NCBI GenBank assembly: GCA_007695055.1 | Contig: REEM01000098.1 | Span: forward strand, 1-40,402 | From: Spirochaetaceae bacterium | Lineage (GTDB): Bacteria; Spirochaetota; Spirochaetia; DSM-27196; SLAA01 | DNA: 40,402 nucleotides | Direction: 5' to 3' | In this document: one piece after another, positions 1 through 9,434 of the stretch | Layout: each line of letters opens with the position of its first letter | Numbering within the stretch: the stretch's first letter is position 1 | The notes under the pieces: model-generated | Databases searched by the model: none | What the model was told of the DNA's origin: nothing | Seen by the model: only the letters and a program-made list of their open reading frames with translations | Translations under genes and position numbers: made by a program

Positions 1-125
1 CGAGCTACCTCAAAGTGGGTTGCGGCATACAAGACGTGCTCGGGAGTTAGGTACTCGTGTCCACGCTGTTTTGCCTCCTGATAAGCCGCGTTAAGAATCG
101 CTTGGAGTTCGGTGTTTATCTGCAT
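1..125 (-). CDS. clpA: ClpA N-terminus (partial, cut by window edge)
   Basis: The reverse strand encodes about 41 residues beginning MQINTELQAILNAAY, followed by QEAKQRGHEYLTPEHVLYAA. This is the start of the Clp N domain of ClpA, the AAA+ unfoldase of the ClpAP protease. In this family the N domain docks ClpS. The gene runs off the left end, so no ATPase motif is visible. It starts 28 bases downstream of the clpS stop, on the same strand. The clpS-clpA order is the usual one and supports the call. ClpC or ClpB N domains are alternatives, but the adjacent clpS favours ClpA. Confidence 0.85.
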   Translation of the reverse strand, partial: MQINTELQAILNAAYQEAKQRGHEYLTPEHVLYAATHFEVA

Positions 126-153
126 ATCGCGTTTGGCCTCGCGTCCTTATTCT

Positions 154-471
154 TCATACTTCTTCCATGGTGCACTTAAGCGGAAACTCCCGCTCACGTG
201 CCATCTTTCGTACCCGCATAACCCTGGTCAGGGCGATATCGTAGGTATAGACACCTACCTCTCCCTGTCCCTTGCGGTGTACATCCAACATAATCTTCGT
301 AGCATCGATCACCGTCTTGTGAAATACCACCATGAGCACCTCAATAACAAAATCCATGGTGGTGTAGTGATCGTTGTGGATAAGCACCCGGTACTGGGTG
401 GGTTCCTTCAGTTCTTCCTCTACCTGCTCGTGGACGTCCTCCAGAACACCGGAGGTCGGCTCCTCGGGCAT
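154..471 (-). CDS. clpS: ClpS, adaptor of the ClpAP protease
   Basis: This 105-residue protein has the normal ClpS length. Its core, from YRVLIHNDHYTTMDFVIEVL to a GVYTYDIA segment, is the ClpS fold. The D-HYTTMDFV stretch and the hydrophobic residues after it line the N-degron pocket in characterised members. It delivers N-end-rule substrates to ClpA, whose gene follows 28 bases downstream. An AGGAGGAT ribosome site lies just before the ATG. The acidic N-terminal tail (residues 1-25) is the flexible arm expected to enter the ClpA pore. It lies 46 bases after the NHL/VWA gene and is probably co-transcribed with it. Confidence 0.95.
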   Translation of the reverse strand: MPEEPTSGVLEDVHEQVEEELKEPTQYRVLIHNDHYTTMDFVIEVLMVVFHKTVIDATKIMLDVHRKGQGEVGVYTYDIALTRVMRVRKMAREREFPLKCTMEEV

Positions 472-517
472 ACTATCCTCCTCAGAAGTATAATACTATT
501 TTTGTTGAGCATTCGTG

Positions 518-2629
518 TCAAAAGCGCAAGGGCGCAAAATAACCGGTTTCATCACGACCGGTGCGGCGCAGATGCGCGACCTCGATTTCAAGCGGGATGT
601 AGCGACGGCCGAACTCGGTGTCCTTTGCCGATACGTAACGAAGAACATAACGGCCAGTGCGTCTTGCCAGCATGTGGTCGACAAAGGGAGCCAATCCAGC
701 TGCCTCAAAGGCGTAGACGCTACGGCCGCCGGTTTCCTCAACAAGATACTCAAGCTCGGCCACCGCTATACCGGACTCCAGGTACACGACCGAAAAACGC
801 ACATCATTTACATGCAGATATTGCAGCGTCTCCTGTAGGCCAAAAGAGCTGAAACGGTCTTCCTTTGCGGCACCGTCTGTCAACAAGACCAACTCACGTG
901 GTGCAGGTGAGTCAATGAGCGAACCTACCGCGAGTCGGAGTGCACGGTCTACGGCAGCAGATTCATGATAGTCACCACCCGCGGCAGCCCGCGCTTTGTC
1001 ACTATTTGATTCAGAACGTGCGGCAACAATTCCTGGGGCTTCTTCGCCACCGACCACAAAACTCCTCGCGTTGCTACCCAGCGTTCCTAGTAGATCTTCA
1101 GTAACCCGTCGTATCTCGTTGGAATAGGCAGCCATTGAGGAGTGCCGTTCAACAACCACTGCAGCCTCAACTGGTGAGCGCTCGTGTCCGGCAAAGATCA
1201 CCTCTGGGCCCTGCAGAATCCCGCCTGCATCTTCAGTTATGACAAAATTTGGAGTGCCCAGACCCAACTGCGAGCGTCCTGAACGATCCCGTACACTTAT
1301 CTCTAAGAGCACCTCAGGGTGGTTGTCGGAGTTAACCCGGTCAATGCGCACATCAAGCCCGGCATACAGTGACGACATTGGAGACAGAACCATGATTTTG
1401 TCCGCGTCGAAATCAGCGGTAATAATATTGCCGTTGGCGTCGACTTGCACCGATGTGATCTTAGATGGTGGTTGATCAAGATCAAAGTCACGCCGCACTG
1501 TTTCACGCTCGGGATCCAGCAGCACAATCTCCGAACCGTTAGCGACCAGCAACCTTCCACCTGTATAGGCTGAAAGAGACTCAGGTCGTGTCAGACCAAG
1601 CTCGCGAATTGAACGCACATAGTTCCCACTCGTATCGAAGACAAAAATTGCTTGATTGCCCGCATCAGCAACGTACACATACCCGTCAAGGTATACCAAA
1701 CCGGTCGGCCGTGAGAGTCCGGAAAAACCCGCACGCGGCCGCCCAAAGGAAAGCACAAAGCCACCCTCACGGTCGAACTTGCTTACACGCCGGTTACCCC
1801 AATCACTTACGTAAATGAACTCCTCGTCGTCGAGTGTGAGGTACTGGGGGCCGAGAAAGCTCCCCTCACCAATGCCACGACCACCAAAAGAAAAGAGGCG
1901 TCGGCCAGCGTGGTCGAGCACAGATATGCGATCAGCTCCAAACTCACTTACATACACTCGCCCAGAACGATCACGAGCAATATCAAAGGGTCTGTTGAAG
2001 CCCTCAAGTCCACCACGCAGGGTTTGGATAACGACGCCATTGGCGTCAAACACATGAATCTCATGCGTTCCGTACGAGGCCGCCATGAAAGAGCCGTTCG
2101 CCAATGGCTCCACAGAGGTCGGGCGCTGGAACACAACTTGATCTGCTTGCCGACCGTTAATCTCGGCGCTCACCACATAACGATCTTCGGGAGCTGTTTC
2201 TGGCCCAACTCCTTGGCTGGCACGAATGAGTTCTATACGGTTAGCAAGTCTGTTGTGTCCGTAACCTTCGGCTATGAGCGTTTCCCAGACATCAATTGCT
2301 GGCTCATAAAAACCTGAGTAGTAGTAGGCCCGCCCCAGCCACTCTCGGACAATAGGTACATCCGGTCTGTGCGCTAAGGACTGCTCGAAAGACATAATTG
2401 CCTCGTTATAGCGAGCGTTCTGAAAGGCCCGTACGCCCCAACGAAACTCTTCTTCGGCTGAGAGCGCGTCCATATCTATTTGCTGTGGCGGGACCCGCAG
2501 AACCGGAAACCCCAGAAGCGTAACGACAAGTAGTCCACGCAGTAGAGCCAGGCGATATCCGTAGTGACGTGCCGAGATACGAGCAATGCACCCGGAAGGT
2601 TCTGAAGAGCAGCCTACTTTTGAGTTCAT
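518..2629 (-). CDS. Exported TPR - NHL repeat - VWA-like protein
   Basis: This is a 703-residue protein. Residues 25-46 form a hydrophobic segment that reads as a signal anchor or long signal peptide. TPR-like helices follow at about 58-135. At about 160-420 there are NHL/beta-propeller repeats (FDIARDRSGRVYVSE, LTLDDEEFIYVSDWGNRRVSKFD, LVYLDGYVYVADAGNQAIFVFD). A von Willebrand A-like domain begins near 485 with VVVERHSSM and includes LLTDG near 583. The MIDAS motif is altered: E-R-H-S-S replaces the usual D-x-S-x-S. The start ATG overlaps the stop of the upstream TPR gene (ATGA), with GAGGT nine bases before it, so the two are translationally coupled. The function is unknown; it is probably a periplasmic or surface scaffold that makes protein contacts. 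Confidence 0.85.
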   Translation of the reverse strand: MNSKVGCSSEPSGCIARISARHYGYRLALLRGLLVVTLLGFPVLRVPPQQIDMDALSAEEEFRWGVRAFQNARYNEAIMSFEQSLAHRPDVPIVREWLGRAYYYSGFYEPAIDVWETLIAEGYGHNRLANRIELIRASQGVGPETAPEDRYVVSAEINGRQADQVVFQRPTSVEPLANGSFMAASYGTHEIHVFDANGVVIQTLRGGLEGFNRPFDIARDRSGRVYVSEFGADRISVLDHAGRRLFSFGGRGIGEGSFLGPQYLTLDDEEFIYVSDWGNRRVSKFDREGGFVLSFGRPRAGFSGLSRPTGLVYLDGYVYVADAGNQAIFVFDTSGNYVRSIRELGLTRPESLSAYTGGRLLVANGSEIVLLDPERETVRRDFDLDQPPSKITSVQVDANGNIITADFDADKIMVLSPMSSLYAGLDVRIDRVNSDNHPEVLLEISVRDRSGRSQLGLGTPNFVITEDAGGILQGPEVIFAGHERSPVEAAVVVERHSSMAAYSNEIRRVTEDLLGTLGSNARSFVVGGEEAPGIVAARSESNSDKARAAAGGDYHESAAVDRALRLAVGSLIDSPAPRELVLLTDGAAKEDRFSSFGLQETLQYLHVNDVRFSVVYLESGIAVAELEYLVEETGGRSVYAFEAAGLAPFVDHMLARRTGRYVLRYVSAKDTEFGRRYIPLEIEVAHLRRTGRDETGYFAPLRF

Positions 2630-3483
2630 TCGTCGGGTACCTCGGCTTCAATGCCTGGGCTCAATGAATTGTCTCCATCGCGTTTGATCTCGTCGATTAC
2701 CGTTCGAAGATGTGAACGGATATCCGGGTGATGAGGAGCCTTTTTTAGGGCTTCGGAAAGTACACGCCGCGCCTCCGGGAGCTGCCTCCGGCGGAAGAAA
2801 ACCCAACCCAGACTATCCAAATAGGCTGGATTATGCGGGGCACTTTTTACCGCCTGCTTACAGTACTCATAGGCCTCAGAAAGGCGCATGTCGTTCTCTG
2901 CCATTATGTAACCGAGTGAGTTGAGCGCCGTAGAGTTCTCTGGATCCATCTCAAGTGCACGCTCAAGATGCTCTATACTATTTCCGGATTGGTTCTGGGC
3001 AAACAGAACATGGCCAAGAGCCGCATGAACCTTAGCCGACTCAAAGCCCTCATCAAGTAACTTACTGAACTCAAACTCGGCGAGCCGGTAACGTTCGGTT
3101 ACGGTGTAAATATACCCAAGAATCATGCGACTCTGATAGATATGGGGGAGTCCGATATCGGAGGTTACCACCTGCTCCAGATAGAGCAACGCCTCATCAT
3201 AACTCCCTATGTGTGTGTAGCAGAGACCCAGGTAATAGGCGAGCTGGGGATAGTCATCACTCGACGGCTTAGCTTGCAACAACTCCTGCAAAGCGGCCTC
3301 ATACTTTTTCTGCTGGAAGAGACGCACGCCCTCACGTAGAGCGTTGTCTGTCGCGGAGCCTCCCGCTTTGGCGGCACTCCGACCTTTCCAGGTTCGGTCA
3401 GCGTTGGAGATCCCGCGACCGCTTCCCTTGTTGGCTCCGCTTCTATCGGCGGGCGAGGAGTAGTTGTTCGTAGGCCTTCGCAT
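2626..3483 (-). CDS. TPR-repeat protein
   Basis: The chosen ATG gives 285 residues. The first 40 or so are polar, low-complexity residues rich in Ser, Gly, Arg and Asn. At least five TPR units follow (ALREGVRLFQQKKYEAALQEL, YYLGLCYTHIGSYDEALLYLEQ, HAALGHVLFAQNQSGNSIEHLERALEM and others). Another ATG lies two codons upstream, but GGTGAG sits two bases before that one and eight before the chosen one, so I prefer the latter. The gene overlaps the 3' end of surE by about 40 bases and ends inside the start codon of the NHL/VWA gene. No signal peptide is seen, so it is likely cytoplasmic. The role is unknown; the coupling suggests it works with the NHL/VWA protein. Confidence 0.85.
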   Translation of the reverse strand: MRRPTNNYSSPADRSGANKGSGRGISNADRTWKGRSAAKAGGSATDNALREGVRLFQQKKYEAALQELLQAKPSSDDYPQLAYYLGLCYTHIGSYDEALLYLEQVVTSDIGLPHIYQSRMILGYIYTVTERYRLAEFEFSKLLDEGFESAKVHAALGHVLFAQNQSGNSIEHLERALEMDPENSTALNSLGYIMAENDMRLSEAYEYCKQAVKSAPHNPAYLDSLGWVFFRRRQLPEARRVLSEALKKAPHHPDIRSHLRTVIDEIKRDGDNSLSPGIEAEVPDE

Positions 3484-4189
3484 GCTCATGACTCACCGGA
3501 TTCAATTGAATAGCGCTCAGCGATATTGCACCATGCGATACCGCATACCAGTCCGTCCCAGGAACAAGATCAGTCTCGACCGGTTTTCCATTCATAAAGA
3601 AGTACTTATCACCAATTGGTGTAGAAAACTCGGCTAAGGCGTCATGATACACCCGAACACAAGGCGATGTCACCTCTACCGGCATGTCATGCTCGGAGAG
3701 GTTGGGCGAATTTATGTTGAGAAAGTAACCTTGCCCCCAGCGCTCAACAAACTCAGTCAGGCGTTCTCGCAACAGCCTAAGGAGAGGCTCAAAATGAAAA
3801 GGTGGACTGAATCCGTCAAGCGACAGAGCAATTCCAGGAACTCCCATAAATGCGGCCTGTCTTGCCGCAGCTGCCGTGCCGGAGAAAACGATATCTGATC
3901 CAAGATTCGGCCCAATATTGATTCCAGAAAGAACTACATCCGGGCAAAAGTCTAGCGCAGTCAGAAGACCGAGTATGACACAGTCAGCGGGCGACCCACT
4001 TGACACGTATCGGCGTTCACCAACCCTGCGGAACTTCATGGGTTCCCGCAGCGTTATGTAATGAGACATACCGCTACGCTCTCCGTCAGGCGCCAGAATC
4101 CAAACCTCGTGTTCCGCTGAAAGGCCATTGTATAAGGCTTCAATTCCAGGACTGTTTATGCCGTCATCATTGGTTAGTAGAACTTTCAC
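3443..4189 (-). CDS. surE: SurE, 5'/3'-nucleotidase
   Basis: The 248-residue protein begins MKVLLTNDDGINSPGIEAL, the SurE signature; Asp8 and Asp9 bind the metal in this family. Further motifs are DGERSGMSHYITL and SGINIGPNLGSDIVFSGT, the latter containing the conserved Asn ligand and active-site loop. SurE removes phosphate from nucleoside 5'- and 3'-monophosphates. The start codon is GTG with AAAGGA ten bases upstream. The gene overlaps the following TPR gene by about 40 bases, so surE, the TPR gene and the NHL/VWA gene form one operon, probably continuing into clpS and clpA. It lies 112 bases after the galactokinase-like gene. Confidence 0.95.
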   Translation of the reverse strand: MKVLLTNDDGINSPGIEALYNGLSAEHEVWILAPDGERSGMSHYITLREPMKFRRVGERRYVSSGSPADCVILGLLTALDFCPDVVLSGINIGPNLGSDIVFSGTAAAARQAAFMGVPGIALSLDGFSPPFHFEPLLRLLRERLTEFVERWGQGYFLNINSPNLSEHDMPVEVTSPCVRVYHDALAEFSTPIGDKYFFMNGKPVETDLVPGTDWYAVSHGAISLSAIQLNPVSHEHAKAYEQLLLARR

Positions 4190-4301
4190 AGCTTGCTATT
4201 CCTTTATTCGGGAAGACTCAGTCGGACGCACACCACGCGTATATCAGGAAGTGTATAGGTGCAGTATACGACCTCACTCTGGATTTGGAAAGGAGGTGCC
4301 C

Positions 4302-5507
4302 TTACGGTACCCTAATCTCAAGTCGTGAAGCTGCTGGCAAGTTGAGCACGAAGTAGTCTCCAGGAAAGCCGAATATTCGTTCGTACTCCTCGAGTTTCTC
4401 ACTGTAGCTCTCAAGTGACGATTGTTCAATTAGGGTAACTACACAACACCCAGTGGATGATCCTGCGAGCTTAGCGCCGTGTATACCGGATATTTCACAG
4501 GAACGCTTCACGAGCCAGTCCAGCTCCGGGTAAGAAACCTCGTAGAGGTCGCGTAGACTGTTATGAGAGCGAACCATCATCTTGCCGAGATCGACCTTGT
4601 CTTGGGCGCGTATTGCTGGAAGTGCTTCACGCACTCGTTGCATTTCATTCACCACGTGTAAACAGCGGCGACGAACATCTTCGGACATGATTCCGAGCCC
4701 CTGTTCTACGTCGTCTACACCATAATCGCGGAGAGCGTAGCCACCGTGCGTACCGTGCAGTTTCTCAACACAGCGACGGCAGTCGTCTCGCCGATTCGCT
4801 TCATCTTCCTCAGAAAAGCAGTTCTGTACATGCGGGTTTGTGACCACAAAAAACGCGTCCTCAAAACTCACCGGCACCAATGAATACTCAAGACTACGGG
4901 AATCTATGTACACAGCATGTCCAGGTTCACCAAAATAGCTGGTAAGATAAGCCGAAAGACCGGTCTCGGCGCCGGTATATTCCTGTTCGGCACGACGCGC
5001 ACACTGCAATAACTGCATATCGGACACTTTAAAGTCATACACGCTTTTTAGCGCAACCGCACAGGACACGCCCATTGCAGCCGATGATCCCAGTCCTATA
5101 CCGCTCGGGACACTTCCAGATACGGTAAGGTTTAAGCCACGTACCGGGCAGCCCAGCCGTTGCAGCTGCATAACCACCCCTTTCAGGTAGTTAGCCCAAC
5201 GGTCTTCCCGCTTATACTTGAGTGCGGAAACACTGGTCCGCTTGCGTTCATTAAGATCTGCTGCAAAAAACCGTAATGAGTTGTCGGTACGTCGACCGAT
5301 GCTGACGATCATTCGTTGTTCTAGAGGAAGCCCAAACACCAGGCCATCCGAGTGCTCGGTATAAGCACCCATCAAAAGAACGGACCCTGGTGCAGAAACC
5401 GTTATATGTGGTGGTACGCCATACTCTTGTTCGTGCAACTCTGCATTTCGTTCGGTTGTCGCAAGGTCTTGAATACCAATATCCTGTACCATATGTTTTG
5501 AGTTCAT
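4302..5507 (-). CDS. GHMP-kinase family, galactokinase-like protein with altered catalytic residues
   Basis: The protein is 401 residues from the chosen ATG, which has GAAGGAGG about 11 bases upstream. The frame stays open further upstream but that stretch looks non-coding. GHMP motif 1 is APGSVLLMGAYTEHSDG (near 39-55), the ATP loop is SVPSGIGLGSSAA (near 132-144), and motif 3 is GAKLAGSSTGCCVV near the C terminus. Length and layout match galactokinase. However, the sugar-binding GEHTDY block reads GAYTEH, and the G-x-M-D-Q segment carrying the catalytic Asp reads G-L-S-A-Y near residue 186, so Asp becomes Ala. It is therefore either a kinase for another substrate with a different base, or a non-catalytic sugar or nucleotide sensor. 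It is transcribed divergently from the first lnt. Confidence 0.8.
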   Translation of the reverse strand: MNSKHMVQDIGIQDLATTERNAELHEQEYGVPPHITVSAPGSVLLMGAYTEHSDGLVFGLPLEQRMIVSIGRRTDNSLRFFAADLNERKRTSVSALKYKREDRWANYLKGVVMQLQRLGCPVRGLNLTVSGSVPSGIGLGSSAAMGVSCAVALKSVYDFKVSDMQLLQCARRAEQEYTGAETGLSAYLTSYFGEPGHAVYIDSRSLEYSLVPVSFEDAFFVVTNPHVQNCFSEEDEANRRDDCRRCVEKLHGTHGGYALRDYGVDDVEQGLGIMSEDVRRRCLHVVNEMQRVREALPAIRAQDKVDLGKMMVRSHNSLRDLYEVSYPELDWLVKRSCEISGIHGAKLAGSSTGCCVVTLIEQSSLESYSEKLEEYERIFGFPGDYFVLNLPAASRLEIRVP

Positions 5508-5618
5508 ACGACCGTACGCCTCCTTCGTGTCCCGGCGTGCAGGCAGATTATACATATGATTGCATAAACATTCAACAAAAAGTCTCAAGGTAGTCGAATA
5601 ACATCCGAGGAGTATTCC

Positions 5619-5645
5619 GACTACTGAGACTACTGAGACTACTCT
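5619..5645. repeat. Short tandem 9-bp repeat
   Basis: The unit GACTACTGA occurs twice, followed by a degenerate third copy (GACTACTCT). The repeat lies in the 215-base region between the divergent galactokinase-like gene and the first lnt. Nothing else in that region stands out apart from the ribosome site of the galactokinase-like gene. The repeat could vary in copy number; its function is unknown. Confidence 0.7.
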
Positions 5646-5722
5646 ACAGGTGAGTGATCCGTTTTGCTCCACCTGCTTGGCCTCTGCTACACAACTCCGC
5701 CCTTTGGTGTTAAGCTGCCGTC

Positions 5723-7357
5723 ATGATTCGACGAGACAGCCTTTGCGCGGCGGCATCGGGTATTCTCCTTGCCGTGGCCCTACCTAACGAGTTTATCCCC
5801 TACGGAACGCCACTTATTGCGCCGATAGCCCTCATTCCTCTCTTCTATGCTCTTCTGCACAGTCGTCGCCGGCGCGACTCGGTGCGGATAGGAGTGATAT
5901 TTGCCGTCATTTCTACCGGGCTTTCCAATTACTGGCTGGCCAACTTTGGTGAGTTCGCGATCTGGACTATCGGCGGGCCGATCATTGGCTACTCACTCTA
6001 CAACTCACTGTTGTTTCCAGTACTGCAGCGTATTCTTCAAGGCCCGGCTCGCGGTGAGCGTGTGTTCGTTGCTGCCGCCGCTTGGGCCGGATACGAGTTT
6101 CTGAAGTCGGTTGGGTTCTTGGGCTACCCGTGGGGCCTCATCTCCTACCCTGCTGGCGTGTATCTCCCTTTGATTCAGCATGTGGATGTTACAGGCGTCT
6201 GGGCCTTGTCCTTCTTGTTTGCCGCCACCAACCTTTTAGGCGCCGAACTCCTCTACCACCGTGAGGGCATTCTTTGTGACCGGTTGAACAAAAGGCTGTT
6301 AGAAACACCCAACTACGGGAAGATACCTGCTCTTTCAAAGGAGCTTATGTTACGATCTGCCGGATTTAGTTTCTTGGTGTTTATCCTCATGATGGCTTAC
6401 GGGTATAGGGCACTAACACTCACCGTTCCCGCCCAGGCCGAGCTACAGCTGGTCATGGTGCAGAACAACACCGACAGCTGGGAGCGTGGGAATGAGGAGC
6501 CTTCCTTGCTGGTCGCCCAACGGCTCACTCGCCGCGGTTTGCGGCAACTCGCACCAGTCACACCAGATCTCATAGTCTGGAGTGAAACCTTGTTGAGGCG
6601 ACCCTATGCGATAGACCGCGAGTATTACCGCCACTTTCCTTCAAACGACCCCTTCGTACCTTTCGTTGCAGAAGCTGGAGTACCACTGCTAACCGGGGGG
6701 CCGCATGTTGAACTCCGTGGGGATGAATGGCTTTCCTATAACTCCGCGCTTCTCATTCTACCCAGCGGTGAGCTTGAGCAGAACTACGGCAAGCGTCAGC
6801 TCGTGCCTTTTGCAGAACATATTCCCTTCTGGGAACTGTCAGTAGTACGAAACTTCTTTCGGGATGTAGTTGGCATTTTTGGCACATGGACACCAGGCCC
6901 GGAAATTACAATCTTTGAGCTACCAATACAGAATAGAGACGAGCCCCTGCGTTTCGCGACCCCGATCTGCTTTGAGGACGCCTTCTCTGGCGTAGCCCGT
7001 GCAATGGTGCGTGAAGGCGCGGAGGTCTTGATTAATCTCACCAATAATAGCTGGAGTCAAACCAACTCCGCTCAGACCCAGCACTTCGTAGCCGCACAGT
7101 TCCGTGCGGTTGAGATGCGCACAACCCTCATTAGAAGTAGTAACTCCGGGTTGAGCACCATTGTGGATCCTCACGGACGCCGGGTGATTGAGTTACCGAT
7201 GTTTGAGCAGGATTACTATGCCGGTACTGTTAGCATACAACAAAGCCCACACCCGACAATCTACACCCGTTGGGGTGACTATCTGGCATGGGCCTTCTTG
7301 TTTCTGGTCACGCTCGTGCTTGCCGTTAAGGAGTTCCAAAGTCGGAGCTCCTCATGA
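5723..7357 (+). CDS. lnt: Apolipoprotein N-acyltransferase (first of two paralogues)
   Basis: This 544-residue inner-membrane protein has about six N-terminal hydrophobic segments up to residue 240, a nitrilase-like periplasmic domain (about 245-505) and a C-terminal membrane helix (WGDYLAWAFLFLVTLVLAV). The family's Glu-Lys-Cys triad is present in WSETLLRR, YGKRQLVPFAEHIPF and TPICFEDAF. Lnt adds the third acyl chain to the N-terminal Cys of lipoproteins. A FLGYPWGLISYP segment resembles the conserved membrane region of the family. No clear ribosome site precedes the ATG. The gene stands alone between divergent and convergent neighbours. A second Lnt lies at 10977-12647. Confidence 0.92.
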   Translation: MIRRDSLCAAASGILLAVALPNEFIPYGTPLIAPIALIPLFYALLHSRRRRDSVRIGVIFAVISTGLSNYWLANFGEFAIWTIGGPIIGYSLYNSLLFPVLQRILQGPARGERVFVAAAAWAGYEFLKSVGFLGYPWGLISYPAGVYLPLIQHVDVTGVWALSFLFAATNLLGAELLYHREGILCDRLNKRLLETPNYGKIPALSKELMLRSAGFSFLVFILMMAYGYRALTLTVPAQAELQLVMVQNNTDSWERGNEEPSLLVAQRLTRRGLRQLAPVTPDLIVWSETLLRRPYAIDREYYRHFPSNDPFVPFVAEAGVPLLTGGPHVELRGDEWLSYNSALLILPSGELEQNYGKRQLVPFAEHIPFWELSVVRNFFRDVVGIFGTWTPGPEITIFELPIQNRDEPLRFATPICFEDAFSGVARAMVREGAEVLINLTNNSWSQTNSAQTQHFVAAQFRAVEMRTTLIRSSNSGLSTIVDPHGRRVIELPMFEQDYYAGTVSIQQSPHPTIYTRWGDYLAWAFLFLVTLVLAVKEFQSRSSS

Positions 7358-7401
7358 CATCCACTCACGCAAAATAAAGCGGGCAATAGCTCCTTATGAG
7401 C

Positions 7402-7647
7402 CTAGCCCTTGATGTTGTACTTTCGCTTGAATCGTTCAACACGTCCCGCGGTATCAACAAGCTGCTGCTTACCGGTATAAAAGGGATGCGAAGCGCTGGA
7501 GATTTCCACTTGATACAGCGGATACTCCTTCCCATCATAGCTAACCGTCTCTTTGGTTGCCACGGTTGAACGGGTCAAAAACATTGTACCGGATGCAGTG
7601 TCCTTAAACACTACCTCACGAAAACTCGGATGGATTCCTTCTTTCAT
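7402..7647 (-). CDS. rpmE: Ribosomal protein L31, type B
   Basis: The 81-residue protein begins [20 protein letters not shown] and contains [15 protein letters not shown], the signature of large-subunit protein L31. It has no cysteines, so it is the zinc-free B type, which in many bacteria is associated with growth at low zinc. AGGAG lies eight bases before the ATG. It follows rho by 15 bases on the same strand, a common rho-rpmE arrangement, and is very likely co-transcribed from the rho promoter. No zinc-binding L31 copy is seen in this window. Confidence 0.96.
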   Translation of the reverse strand: MKEGIHPSFREVVFKDTASGTMFLTRSTVATKETVSYDGKEYPLYQVEISSASHPFYTGKQQLVDTAGRVERFKRKYNIKG

Positions 7648-7662
7648 GTTGCTCTACTCCTG

Positions 7663-9291
7663 TTACTCACCCATGCCCGTTGTATTCATCGAGCGAAGGA
7701 AGGCCTCATTATTTGCAGTTTTTTGCATTTTGTCAACGAGTAGCTCGACCACCTCGACATCGTCCATAGGATTAATCACCTTCCGCAGCACCCACATTTT
7801 TTGAAGCTCTTCCTCACTAAGGAGCAGATCTTCCCGACGGGTGCCGGAGCGCTTAATGTTTATGGCTGGAAAAAGTCGACGGTCGGCTAACTTTCGATCA
7901 AGAATAATTTCCATGTTGCCGGTGCCTTTGAACTCTTCAAAAATCACCTCATCCATGCGACTACCGGTCTCAATGAGAGCGGTAGCCACAACGGTCAGAC
8001 TCCCACCGTCTTCAATGTTACGTGCGGCACCAAAGAATCGCTTAGGCTTATGTAGCGCATTGGAGTCCACACCACCAGAGAGTATTTTTCCTGAAGTTGG
8101 TACGGTCTGGTTGTAGGCACGAGCAAGGCGGGTAATAGAGTCTAGCAGAATCACAACATCATGCTTGTGCTCTACCAAACGGCGTGCCTTTTCAAGCACC
8201 ATTTCGGCAACCTGGACATGGCGGGTTGCCTGCTCGTCAAAGGTAGATGAAACAACCTCGGCCTGCACATTGCGCTGCATGTCGGTGACCTCTTCAGGAC
8301 GCTCGTCAATGAGCAACACAATAAGGAACACTTCAGGATGATTCGCGGTAATGGCGTTGGCAATCTTTTGCAGCAACACCGTTTTTCCGGTGCGCGGTGG
8401 CGACACAATGAGACCACGTTGTCCCTTCCCAATTGGGCAGAACAGATTGATCATTCTTGTTGAAGAATCCTTATTGCGCATCTCCATGTTCAAACGCTGA
8501 TCAGGGTACAAAGGAGTAAGGTTATCAAACGGGATACGCGTCTGAGCTACCGAAGGATTGTCAAAGTTGACGCTTTCAACACGCAGCATCGCAAAGAATC
8601 GTTCGCCTTCTTTAGGAGGGCGAATCTGTCCGTAGACGGTGTCACCGGTCTTGAGGTTAAAAAGCCGTATCTGCGACGGCGAGATATAAATGTCGTCGGG
8701 GCCCGGCAGATAACTATTCTGTGGAGAACGTAGAAAACCGTAGCCATCCGGTAGAATTTCCAGCGAGCCATAGGCGTATATGGTACCGTTCTTTTCTGTA
8801 TGAGCCTTCAGCACCGCAAAAATAACTTCCTGCTTTTTTAAGGACAACAGGTTCTCTTGCGCAATTCCAATCCGCGCGGCAACCTTACGAAGCTCCTTCA
8901 TGTTGAGCCGTGTGAGATCGTTAATGCTGAGCGTCTTGCTGTCCTTGAGTTGGTCGGCGTTTAGATTGCCGGTCCACATCCCAAAGCGGTCGTGTGAACC
9001 ACGCTGCTTGGCACCAGACGCCCTGTCTTCATCACTTTCAGGTTTGTTGTCATCAAAGTCTAGCGATTCGTTTATGTCGCGGGTAGACTCGGGGGTGGTT
9101 CCGTTCACGGCATCAGGTTCAACGCCGTTATCGGGGACAGGACTCTCCCCGCCCTTTTCGTTGTCGCTATCCTTGATAAGGGCAACGCGAACCTTTTTTT
9201 TGCGGGGTGCTTTGCGGGCACGAGCGTCATTCTCGTTGCGCCCATTCTCAGTTGTAGCCGACTCTTCAGCTTTGGTGTTGTCACTATTCAT
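7663..9291 (-). CDS. rho: Transcription termination factor Rho
   Basis: This 542-residue hexameric RNA helicase is longer than the roughly 420 of E. coli because of about 115 extra N-terminal residues, charged and low in complexity, with a basic patch [10 protein letters not shown]. The Rho N domain follows ([17 protein letters not shown]), then the cold-shock RNA-binding domain ([22 protein letters not shown]). The ATPase has Walker [14 protein letters not shown], Walker [17 protein letters not shown] and [21 protein letters not shown]-terminal insertions of this kind occur in Rho of several phyla and can bind RNA. A consensus promoter and a leader of about 230 bases precede the gene. Confidence 0.97.
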   Translation of the reverse strand: MNSDNTKAEESATTENGRNENDARARKAPRKKKVRVALIKDSDNEKGGESPVPDNGVEPDAVNGTTPESTRDINESLDFDDNKPESDEDRASGAKQRGSHDRFGMWTGNLNADQLKDSKTLSINDLTRLNMKELRKVAARIGIAQENLLSLKKQEVIFAVLKAHTEKNGTIYAYGSLEILPDGYGFLRSPQNSYLPGPDDIYISPSQIRLFNLKTGDTVYGQIRPPKEGERFFAMLRVESVNFDNPSVAQTRIPFDNLTPLYPDQRLNMEMRNKDSSTRMINLFCPIGKGQRGLIVSPPRTGKTVLLQKIANAITANHPEVFLIVLLIDERPEEVTDMQRNVQAEVVSSTFDEQATRHVQVAEMVLEKARRLVEHKHDVVILLDSITRLARAYNQTVPTSGKILSGGVDSNALHKPKRFFGAARNIEDGGSLTVVATALIETGSRMDEVIFEEFKGTGNMEIILDRKLADRRLFPAINIKRSGTRREDLLLSEEELQKMWVLRKVINPMDDVEVVELLVDKMQKTANNEAFLRSMNTTGMGE

Positions 9292-9434
9292 GTACAGGAT
9301 TCTCCGCGGTGTTTTGACTCTTTTCCGTTCGGGATGCCCGCTCGGTCTGGTACCAATACAGGTGGGCGGCAGGCTCTACGTTTTCCGTGATGTGTTTCCG
9401 GTTTGCTTCGCATCATGGTGCGACAGACGCCAAC

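Noticed and set aside
112-852. 246-codon open frame on the plus strand
   Set aside because: It is antisense to clpS and the NHL/VWA gene, both of which have clear family motifs; its translation has no recognisable domain.
5508-5672. Upstream 55-codon extension of the galactokinase-like frame
   Set aside because: It encodes the 9-bp repeat (VVSVVSVV) and non-conserved residues; a strong ribosome site precedes the ATG at 5507.
7358-7401. Terminator between the convergent first lnt and rpmE
   Set aside because: No stable stem followed by a T run was found by eye.
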